NCBI GenBank assembly: GCA_910592005.1
Contig: CAJVPP010000821.1
Location: 1-25,834 of the forward strand
Reading direction: 5' to 3'
From: Funneliformis mosseae
Taxonomy: Eukaryota; Glomeromycota; Glomeromycetes; Glomerales; Glomeraceae
Length of the DNA stretch: 25,834 nucleotides
Shown: positions 9,792 to 18,110 of the stretch, piece after piece
How positions within the stretch are numbered: the stretch's first letter is position 1
Layout: each line of letters begins with the position of its first letter
Position numbers and translations under genes: made by a program
The notes under the pieces: model-generated
Databases searched by the model: none
Told to the model about the DNA's origin: nothing
What the model saw: only the letters and a program-made list of their open reading frames with translations

Positions 9792-9852
9792 GTCATCCCT
9801 GTTTCAAGTTTTCTTTGCTCTTTCGCGTTTACTTTAGTTGAAGTCGCGTACA

Positions 9853-11443
9853 ATGTCATCGAATCAGCTGCTACCTCGTATGAAACGCGAACTAGGTACT
9901 TTATCTGTTTTAGTTTATTCCCCAAACGCGTAAACTCCTTCACGCTTTAATAAATTGAAACCTTTTACCTATTTTCAAAGAAATACTGGAATGCGATCCT
10001 CCGCCGGGTATAGTTTGTTATCCAATTGATGATAGTTTATTACACTTTTGTTCACGTAAGTTTTCTTTTCTTTTTGGATTATCCTGGAAATTTGCATCAT
10101 ATTTGACTTATTTCGTTCTTCCCTTCAATAGAGATCAAAGGACCGAAGGATACACCATATGAGGACGGTCTATTCAAAGTGGATGTTCAGATTCCTTCAC
10201 GGTAAGTTTCCTCTCTTTTATCTGTTCGTCTACCTTTATCCTTTTTACTAATCACTTTCGCTATGATAGCTATCCTATGGAACCTCCAAAAATGCAATTT
10301 ATTACCCCAATTTATCATCCAAACGTGGATGATGCAGGAAGAATTTGCCTTGACATTCTTAAAATGCCACCAAATGTAATTTCACGTCAATTTCTTTCTC
10401 TATTAGAAGCAAACTAATAATAAACAAAATGTTCGTGTTATAGGGATCATGGAAGCCCTCGTTGAATATTTCAACTACCTTGACGTCTTTGAGTATTTTG
10501 ATGGCGGATCCAAATCCGGACGATCCTCTTTTAGTTGAAATTGTACAATTGAGCAATACCTTTGTTTCATTTCGTTCCTCAAATCCTTTAACGTTTAATA
10601 ATACTAATGCTTAACCGATAGGCAAGTGAATTTAAGGAAAATAAATCCTTATTTATTCAAAAGGCGAGACAGGCTACATTGCAACACGCGATAGAAGATA
10701 ATAAAGCACTAATCACAGAGGTATTTGAGACGATTCTATTTGAATTCCACTCTTTTGTTAATTTTTTTTTTTGCCTCAATTCGAATCTTATCGCGTAAAG
10801 GATCTTATCCAAGAACCCGAACAAGCTTCATCATCTACCCCTGCAGTTGCTGTGCCGGTTTCATCTTCGTCACAGGTAAAGTGAATGAAGTTTATAATCT
10901 TGTCATAATTATTTCTTTCGCTCTTGCTTATGCTTCATTTTTTAGGATATCCAACAACAAGAATTTGTAACACTGCCTCCTTTAGAGAAAAACGTAGTAA
11001 TTATACAAAAAGCTGCGCAAGAAGCGGCTTCAGAAAATTTAAATAAAGCTGAAGAAAACTTTCCCACCGTCACACACAAAAAAAAGATACTATCGCTTTC
11101 CAAGGTTAATTCCAAAATTGAGAAAAAGAGACCTTTGGAAAGAATCTCAACTCAACCTATAAGTGCTCCTACCGGTTCTACTTCGGTTATACCCATCGCT
11201 TCGCCTCCGACCATTTCTAAATCGTTACAAGAGGAAAAAGTTGATCGAGTCGAAAAGAGGAGACCCTTTGGTGATATCACAAAAAGATCGATTAATGTTC
11301 CAGCAAATATTCAACCTACGACCAATCAAACCCAAGTAACAGCAAACAATTTGAACGTGCTGAATAAAGCCGAAAGAAAACGGTACCTTTTACGAAAGAA
11401 ACCCAATGACGCGGTATCCAAGAGGCAAAAATTGACGGAATGA
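9853..11443 (+). CDS. UBE2T: Ubiquitin-conjugating enzyme E2 T (Fanconi pathway class)
   Basis: Eight exons: 9853-9895, 9981-10055, 10132-10201, 10270-10375, 10444-10542, 10622-10720, 10801-10875 and 10946-11443, giving 354 residues. All seven introns are GT-AG, 68-85 nt. The start [17 protein letters not shown] matches the N-terminal helix of UBE2T. The UBC domain covers about residues 5-155: [26 protein letters not shown] (79-81), catalytic Cys89 in GRICLDILK, and the diagnostic SWKPSLNI and [11 protein letters not shown] segments. Lys94 corresponds to the autoubiquitinated Lys91 of human UBE2T. In animals UBE2T works with the FANCL ligase to monoubiquitinate FANCD2/FANCI in crosslink repair; the same role here is inference. 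The tail (about 165-354) is basic, low in structure and far longer than in the 197-residue human protein, ending with a KRQK nuclear-signal-like motif. A last-intron alternative would change the end (see the entry at 11414). Confidence 0.92.
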
Positions 11444-11524
11444 TTCTTAGTAATTGACTTGTTATGATTAAGTTCTTATTTGCAGGTTGAAAATATTAGC
11501 GATAAATCAGAAGACTTCGAATAA
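11414..11524 (+). other. Optional terminal intron and alternative last exon of the E2 gene
   Basis: A GTATCC donor at 11414, in phase 0 after codon 345, can pair with a TTATTTGCAG acceptor ending at 11485 (72 nt, like the other introns). The new exon reads VENISDKSEDFE and stops at 11522-11524, making 357 residues. If the intron is kept, translation continues VSKRQKLTE and stops at 11441-11443. Splicing would swap a basic nuclear-signal-like end for an acidic one. The donor is weaker than those upstream, so which form dominates is not decided by sequence. Confidence 0.5.
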
Positions 11525-11538
11525 TTTTTTAAAAGAAT

Positions 11539-11544
11539 AATAAA
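11539..11544 (+). terminator. Polyadenylation signal AATAAA of the E2 gene
   Basis: AATAAA lies 95 bases after the first stop and 15 bases after the alternative stop. This is a suitable place for 3'-end formation, and it is followed by a TTTGTAAATTTT stretch. Confidence 0.5.
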
Positions 11545-12179
11545 TGCTTTGTAAATTTTACAGAACTTTGTTCTATATCAATAGTAAATAATGTTTGCTT
11601 ATCTAAACTTATTTAATATTTAACAAAATGTCCGAATTATTATACATATAATTCAAAATGTTTTTACATAATAATAACTATTATTACACTATAATATTGG
11701 TAAGTCTATCAGGATCATGGACTGTCAACGGCTAAATACCAAAGATAATTGCAATAAATTATACTTTTCATATACTACAATATTAATTTAAAGCATAATC
11801 TTGTGTGACTGATGCAATAACCAATAACTATTATATTAATGTAAAAAAATAGTAAAAAACAAAAAATATGATAGTAATAATTATATATACTTTTAATTTT
11901 TGATATTTAATCATATATATTATAATTACATGTTTTATTGTTTTTAACTTTTATTTTTTTAAAAAAAATGAATAAAACTTTTAAAAAAGTTTCAGAATTA
12001 TTATACCTTAAAAATAATACTATTACTAAAAAATAAGAATTATTTTTAAGTGTGAAATGATCTTAACTAAAAAATTTTACACTGGTATTTGCTTTATTTA
12101 GACTTGTAAAATTAAAAGCCAATTAATATCAACTCAATTATTAAGCGAAGAATATGGATATATGAGTCAAATGACATAG
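11545..12179. other. Start of the A+T-extreme block
   Basis: No gene. Base composition changes here to the very A+T-rich state that continues to the end. A short palindrome (AAACTTTTAAAAAAGTTT, about 11967-11986) and the repeated phrase GAATTATTATAC (about 11633 and 11995) are the only structures noticed. Confidence 0.5.
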
Positions 12180-12332
12180 AAGTATATAGTTTTACATATA
12201 CTTTAATGCTAATTAATTTTGATAATGGTAAAATTAATAACATTTATTATAAATTATTAATAAATAATTACATTTGTAAATACAATTTAATTAGTAATTT
12301 ATCAATTTACACTAAAGTATAATTATATACTT
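12180..12332. repeat. Inverted repeat, possible small MITE
   Basis: AAGTATATAG...TATACTTTAATG at 12180-12207 is matched in reverse by ACACTAAAGTATAATTATATACTT at 12309-12332, with small gaps. The 150-bp span flanked by TA on both sides could be a decayed Tc1-type MITE. A similar palindrome TAGAAGTATATACTTATA occurs at about 24230-24247. Low complexity limits confidence. Confidence 0.4.
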
Positions 12333-12347
12333 ATACTCAGTATTGTT

Positions 12348-12460
12348 ATGAGACATTGATGGAACACTGATAGAACGTTGATGGGATATAGATGAGATAG
12401 ATAGGACCTTTGGGACATAGTGTAGGACAGGTTGAGACATATAACTGGAACAATAAATTT
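12348..12460 (+). repeat. Degenerate 11-bp tandem repeat
   Basis: About ten imperfect units of 10-12 bp resembling GGAACATTGAT (GAGACATTGAT, GGAACACTGAT, AGAACGTTGAT, GGGATATAGAT and so on). The array is clearly richer in G+C than its surroundings and has no coding reading. Confidence 0.7.
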
Positions 12461-13152
12461 CTGGGACATTAAAAATATACATCACTGCTTATATTAATTA
12501 CAAATAAATTAAAAGAAAATCTTTTTGATTGAAAAATATAAATATTTTTAAAATACATAAATTTTCAAAATCATTTATATTAAAAGAATTATATAAATGT
12601 TTATTTATAAAAGCTTTATAAAAATATATTTTTACATTAAATCTTAATATATTAAGAAAAATACTAGGTTAAGAAATTTGAAAATTTTACATAGCCAAAT
12701 ATAGATTTATTAATATTTTATAATAAAAATTACTAAAATAATAGAAAAATAATTAAAAAACAAATTCATTATACAGTTAGATCTCTTTAAATGCATTTTT
12801 ATAAATGTATACTTTCTTTAAATATACATAATATTCTGATTTTAAGTAATGATACTAAGTGAAATTGAAATATTTAGTTATTTGATGAAATTAAAATTAT
12901 TTAGTTTTCAATAATTAAAATCAAAATGCTAAAACTTTTTTTTCATGATTTTTTTATATTTTTCATAAATTTTAACTTATAGTTTTTAATAATATTTTAT
13001 TTTATTATAAATTCTAGAAATTTAAAATTTTTGTAAATAAAATACTATTATTATATTTTGTTTATATATAGAAAATTTGTTAGAAAAAATTGGATTCTAA
13101 GAAATTTTTTAACAAATTTTTGATTTTTATTACATTTTAGTTTTGATATTAT

Positions 13153-13305
13153 TAATAAAGATGGTATTACAACTAGTTGTAATCATGTGATGTTTATTTG
13201 TCACCAATTGCAACTAATTGTAACTTAATTATTATTATTATCATACTAATTACAATTCTGTAATGCTTATTTATCACTAATTATAATTAGTTATAACACT
13301 ATTTT
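13153..13305. mobile_element. Nested palindromic MITE
   Basis: The left end AAAGATGGTATTACAACTA pairs with the right end, which read inverted is AAAAATAGTGTTATAACTA; most differences are transitions. The interior repeats TTGCAACTAATTGTAA-like palindromes, including perfect TTACAACTAGTTGTAA. The termini resemble those of the fold-back element at 19986-20114 (AAAGATGGT), so the two may be one family. A possible ATTATTAA duplication flanks it but is low-complexity. Confidence 0.5.
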
Positions 13306-13792
13306 TAATTATTAAATTAAATATAATAAAATCTTAATTTTAATTAAAAATATTTTTAGAGTCTAATTTTTCTAGCAAACTTCAATATGAATAATTATTA
13401 TCTATAATATTAATTAATAATATTAATGATTATATATTTAATTAATAATAAATATAAATTAAAATTAATAAATATTATATTCTTTAATAAAGACAAATAA
13501 ATAAAAATTTATAATTTATATATTATAAGTATTTAATTTTAGTCATTTAATCATTTATTAAAAGTTTAATTTAAATTTTAATTAAAGGTTTAGTCAAATA
13601 CAAAATTTGATAAAAGTATCATAATAAAAATAATTTAAGTAAGTATCACTAATTCTAAGTTTAGAACTTAAATATTAAATAATTTTAAATTCTCAAAGTT
13701 CTATACATGTAAGAAGTTTTTTAATCCTTTTATATAACAATTCTATCTTTAAATATATATTATGTGAGTATTTTTATAAAATAATAGGATCT

Positions 13793-13985
13793 ATTAGATC
13801 ATTTAAAAGTAATGTTAAAATGTTTCTTAAAAAAATAAATTATGTTTGTAGCTATAAAATTTCAAGTATTAGATCATTAAAAAGTAAGTCCTATAAATTA
13901 TTTTTTTTAAATCAAATAACTAATTAATTAAATTATTTACTTTCTATCAGATTCTTCAAGCATTAGATCATTCAGAGGTAAGTCT
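13793..13985 (+). repeat. Three spaced copies of ATTAGATCATT
   Basis: ATTAGATCATT occurs at about 13793, 13868 and 13962, each followed by A/G-rich sequence and GTAA. The last two share a longer unit (TTCAAG-ATTAGATCATT...GTAAGTC-TATAAAT, then a T-run and CTAAT), giving a diverged tandem repeat of about 94 bp. Confidence 0.5.
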
Positions 13986-14301
13986 TATAAATACTTTAAT
14001 ATTAATTTTTTTAAATTAAATCAATAACTAATAATAAAAGAAACTACTTTAGAATAATTTTTTAATAAATAGAATAATATATTAATTAGTATAACTTAAA
14101 ATTAAAATACTATTAGATGAAATCTAACTAATTTTATTATTATACTAATGTAAAATTTCTGATATATAAAAAATAAAATAAAAATTATAATTATTATATT
14201 ATAAAAATTTATTAAATGTATATTTCTATTAATATATAATCTCTCTAAATATACTTTTAGTCTCAATTCTAAAGAAATGCATTTAAAGAGATCTAATTAT
14301 A

Positions 14302-15424
14302 TAATATAATCTGTGATATAAATAGATTTATCAAGAATTATTTAAAGATAAAAATTTATTTAATATATATGAAAATTTAAATTTAGAATAATTTATAATA
14401 TATTATATTTTAGAATAATTAAGTTTGAAAAAAATTAATAATAAAAAAAAATTTTTTTACTTTTTTAATTAATTTTTATTATAATTATAGTTAGTATTAT
14501 TCTGATATTCTTTAGATGATTTTTTTATTATTAAAGTTGATATTTTTGTAATTAATTTTTTTTATTTTAATATTTTATTAAAATTGAGTTAAAAATTAAG
14601 CTTATTTATATAAATTTAAAAATAACTTTTTTTTAAAAAATATATTGTAAATTATTTATAAATATATTAAATTAATATAAACTAAAAAATGAATAATCAT
14701 TGTTTAATTCAAAACTAATTTATATAATGAATAATTCATACATAATCAAATGTAAAATATTAATTCTATAATATTAAGTATTAAAAAATTATTAAATTTA
14801 GATTAATATTAATCTGAAATAATTAATTTTAATAGTAATTACTTATATTATTATTTAAATAAACAATTTGATAGAAATATTTAATAATCAAAATTATTAA
14901 TAAAGTAGTTAATTAATTATATAATACAAAAATCAAATTTAATCATTAATACTCAAATATTAATATTCAAGATTAATTAATTCACTTCTATTATTAAATT
15001 TTATTATGTAAAAGAATGATTTTTTTTAATTTTATTTTATATAATAGAATAAAATTTGATTTTAATTTGATCAATGATTTTGAATTTAATATCTAAAAAA
15101 TTATATTTATAATAAAATTAAATAATTTGTAATATTAATATTTAAAAAATAGCTAAAGTTTTAATCTTAAAATATTATAAAAAGACAAATAGTAAATCTT
15201 AATCTATACTAAGAAGTTTATGATTTTATCTTAAACTCTTCTTAATTTTTATATGATCTATATTTATATATCTCATAATAAGATATATCACTTATATAAT
15301 AAATCAATTATTATATTGATATATTATTATATTACTTTCTACTACTTTATACATATTTAAATACTTTAAAATAGAAAATTATAAAGAAATCTATAATCAT
15401 ACTTTAGAACTTTCTAAGTTTTCT
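14302..15424. other. A+T-extreme DNA without readable features
   Basis: Over 1.1 kb composed almost wholly of A and T with frequent stops in every frame. I see no gene, conserved motif or clear repeat boundary. The left terminus of the MULE remnant to the right probably lies here but could not be placed. Confidence 0.5.
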
Positions 15425-15880
15425 AAAAATACTGAAATTTTTAATATAAAACTTATCGAAAGTAATACTTATTCTTCTAAAAAAAATTTTATTTTAGCAA
15501 TTAAAATATATGCAAAGTAATGAGATTTTCAATTTCATTTAAAAAAATTGAAAAGAATGCTATTGATAATATATGTAAAAAAAATAATAGTTTATAGTAG
15601 AAAAGTTTTTATAATAAAAGATTTAAAAGGTTTAAATAAAAGAAATAATATTATATAATATTGTAATTATCAATTTAAAGTTTATATTTTACTTAATTCT
15701 AATAATAGTTATTCCTTAAAGCGTAGGTATAAATTAGCTATAAAATATTGTAAAAAATTATAATATTTTAATATCTAGTGATTATAAAAAGATAAAATAA
15801 AGTTTATTAGATTTATTATATTAAAATCTATCTAATAATAGTATTTTTAAATTGTTAAAATTAATAATTATTAATATCAT
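15425..15880 (+). pseudogene. MULE transposase remnant, N-terminal FAR1-like part
   Basis: Plus-strand pieces in shifting frames read ESNTYSSKKNFILAIKIYAK, then DFQFHLKKIEKNAIDNICKK, then YNKRFKRF and CNYQFKVYILLNSNNSYSLK. This is the FAR1-type DNA-binding N-terminus found on Mutator-like transposases (a GFQ-R-x-K segment followed by C-x-C/Q-F). Stops stand at several former Gln, Trp and Arg positions. The reading is cut at 15880 by insertion of the pogo-like element; MULE-like sequence resumes on the far side. Confidence 0.6.
15776..15878 (+). repeat. Direct repeat flanking the pogo element, left copy
   Basis: This stretch, containing AGTTTATTAGATTTATTATA, is similar over about 100 bp to 17825-17928 on the other side of the pogo element (there TAATTTGTTAGATTTATTTC). 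Both can be read as a YKKIK--LLDL motif of the MULE. The repeat is far longer than a transposition target duplication. Confidence 0.5.
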
Positions 15881-16053
15881 ATTCCTCTGAAAATAAACAC
15901 TTTTCAAAAATAAGCACCATCAAGATTTATTAGTACTCAAAAATAAGCATTCTCATAATTTATTCAATTAAAATCTGATTATTATTTATTGTTATTTTAG
16001 TACTTATATATATATTATATAATTTGTTATAAAAAATATTTATTTCAATAATT

Positions 16054-17478
16054 TTAAATGCTATCACCATAATTACTATTAATGCTATTATTGGCATCAA
16101 TGCTATTGTTACTGTCACAATCACTATCAATATATATAACATCCAAATTATTATCTTTATTTTCGTCTGCATTCTCATCTATACTCTCATATCCACTTCT
16201 ATCTTCGTTATTATTTCCATTCTCATCAGATCTGTCTAAAGAATTTGATATTTTACATTTTTTAAAGAACCTAATAATAATTTTGTCTGAAATTACCTTC
16301 CAAAAACGTTTGACCTATATGTAAATATCACTTAATTTTGCCTGACAAAGATTTTTCACAGAAGTTGTTCTTGCATCACCCTTAAATATTCAGCTATAGC
16401 ATTCTCTTCATAGATTTTCTTTAAATAGTTTATTGATTGCAATATCGAGCAGTTGATAAATGCTAGTCAATTTATCTAGGATGACTACTAAATTATATCC
16501 ACTTTCACAAAACTTTAATTTTACCAATTCTTTAATATAACTCTTAAATGAATCATATATTAACATTGCTGGAATATTATTAGTTCTTGCATCATTAAGA
16601 TAAATCACATACCTTTTTATCAGATTAGCATTCATCTATGCATTTTTCTGAAATTACACTACTACTCTAGAAGGAATTTGTTTTTCTCGTGATATCCGTT
16701 TTCCTTTAAAAATGCAAATAGGTAGTAATTTAATATTATCTATAAAAATAAATAAAAAACTATAAGTATAATAAAATTTTCCTTGCATTCCTTTTCAGTA
16801 AATTTCATAAATTAGTCCTCACCTGCGATACATGTTAAAATCACAGTAAACTGATTCTTTTCATTATCTATTGCTCAAATATGTACAGTTTTTTCACCTT
16901 TTAGATTAATTGTGATATTGTCATCCATATCAAACCAAACAGGTGTCTTATCTATATTAAAAATTTTACCTATTTCAAAGGATTTTTCTGTTTTAAAACA
17001 AATAATAAATTGCTAAAACTTTTTTAATAAATCTTGAGTTTGAATTGAAAGTTTTTGGGATATTTTTATATGTCTTTGTAATGCCAATTTGTATCATTTT
17101 AAAAATGCAACTAGCTAACAGTAAGACATTTTAAAATCCTTTGATGTATTACCATAAAGAACTAAAATTTTAGGTTCTTTCAATATTTTCAACATTCTAT
17201 ATAATATTGTTACATAAGTCACTGCAAAGCCTGTTTTTTTTGTTCTATTATCTAATTATATAGCTTTCTTTCAGCTTCTAAAAGAAAGCTTTTTGGTCAA
17301 ATTTAACCTGTCTACTATTTTCACTTATTTCACTTGATCAGTTTGTGCTTATCTTCATCCAACATCCAATCATACTAGTATCAAGTTCAAAATATGCAGC
17401 AGCATTATTTCTTTCATGCTTCTTTGCATAATCTACAACCTGTAACTTTTGAGAGAGAGAGTATAATGTCCACTTTTA
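16054..17478 (-). pseudogene. pogo/Tigger (DDE_1, Jerky-like) transposase, broken
   Basis: Reading leftward on the minus strand: KLQVVDYAKKH and YFELDTSMIGCWMK (CENP-B/Psq-type helix-turn-helix, about 17350-17460), KEPKILVLYG-like and NSRFIKKVLAIYYLF pieces in mixed frames, then IDKTPVWFDMDDN (first catalytic Asp, about 16940). An open stretch at 16635-16408 has NDARTNNIPAMLIYDSF (second Asp) and LTSIYQLLDIAINKLFKENL (third Asp). The acidic tail SNSLDRSDENGNNNEDRS and following residues run to a stop at 16054-16056. This domain order is that of DDE_1 transposases. Frameshifts and stops in the N-terminal half make it dead. Changes from the usual family motif (for example GG to DK, C to Y, P to L, V to I) all fit G-to-A or C-to-T. 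Confidence 0.88.
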
Positions 17479-17717
17479 TTTAGCAATTTTTTTTTGTTTT
17501 TTTTGTAACTTAACCTTTTATTTGCGTTGTAACCATTTTTTTTGTAACATTTTTAGATAAATGAAGAAAAACCATCACATGTTTATGTATGCATATGCAA
17601 CCCAATTTATTAGATCTATGTATTGCATAATAAGATGATTAGCAATCATGAGATTTAAATCTTTATTTTTAGTATTTGACGCAGTTTCTAGATTGTTATC
17701 TTAGCAAATTTTTTTAG

Positions 17718-17771
17718 TATCTGAAAATAAGCATCCCTATAATAAAAAAGAGATGCTTATTTTCAGAGGAA
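17718..17771. repeat. Terminal hairpin of the pogo element
   Basis: CTGAAAATAAGCATC and, after a 15-base A+T spacer, its complement GATGCTTATTTTCAG form a near-perfect stem; the outer arm is the right terminus itself. The transposon end is therefore present twice in opposite orientation within 54 bases, absent from the left end. Confidence 0.75.
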
Positions 17772-17773
17772 TA

Positions 17774-18110
17774 AGGTATATATTAATTTTTCAATTTTCA
17801 ATTTTTTAAAATAACTTATTAACAAATAATTACAAGAAAATAAAATTTAATTTGTTAGATTTATTTCATTAAAACCTATTAAATAATTATATTTTCATAT
17901 TTTTAAGATTAATACATAATAAGATATATAAGTTTAAAATTTTAACTTTTTTTTATAATAATTTATCATATATTTATCTTTAAAATATCACTAATTAATT
18001 ACATTTTTTTTTTTGAATTTTTACTTGGAAAATATCATAAAATTTATTATAAAAATATTAATTTTTTTAAAAATATTTAAAAATATTATAAATAATTTTA
18101 ATTATTAAAT
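17774..18110. other. A+T-extreme flank of the pogo insertion
   Basis: Contains the right copy of the about 100-bp direct repeat (17825-17928) and otherwise only A+T-rich sequence. Probably the continuation of the MULE remnant, but no further motif is readable. Confidence 0.45.

Larger units (their letters stand above)
12774..14299. mobile_element. TA-flanked DNA transposon relic with near-identical termini
   Basis: The left end starts CAGTTAGATCTC at 12774 after a TA. The right end finishes GAGATCTAATTA at 14299 before a TA. The inner 22 bases of the two ends (12777-12798 and the complement of 14275-14296) are identical; the outermost bases differ only as CAGT versus TAAT, that is by transitions. 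Subterminal blocks resembling TGCATTT recur inside both ends. TA flanks and a CAGT start fit the Tc1/mariner-pogo superfamily. No transposase can be read in the 1.5-kb interior, which also carries a smaller insertion at 13153-13305. Confidence 0.7.
15882..17771 (-). mobile_element. Complete-ended pogo/Tigger-type transposon
   Basis: The left end TTCCTCTGAAAATAAACA (15882) and the right end, inverted TTCCTCTGAAAATAAGCA (to 17771), differ by one base in 18, and both are bordered by TA, the target duplication of this superfamily. Inside the left end AAAAATAAGCA is repeated directly (about 15906 and 15940), as expected of transposase-binding sites. The right end carries an extra inverted copy of the terminus. 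The element holds a broken transposase on the minus strand and split an older MULE. Confidence 0.85.

Noticed and set aside
9738..9950. 70-codon plus-strand frame before the E2 gene
   Set aside because: It crosses the E2 start, exon 1 and part of intron 1 in a different frame and has no family match; it starts in the promoter region.
10359..10556. Minus-strand frame opposite exons 4-5 of the E2 gene
   Set aside because: Antisense shadow of conserved coding exons.
13793..13985. CRISPR-like spaced repeats
   Set aside because: Only three short, diverged copies in a eukaryotic transposon relic; spacing is unequal and no cas gene is present.
16082..16324. Plus-strand Leu/Ser-rich 80-codon frame and the overlapping Ile-rich minus frame at 15960-16178
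   Set aside because: Shadows of the acidic Asn/Asp/Ser tail of the pogo transposase in other frames.
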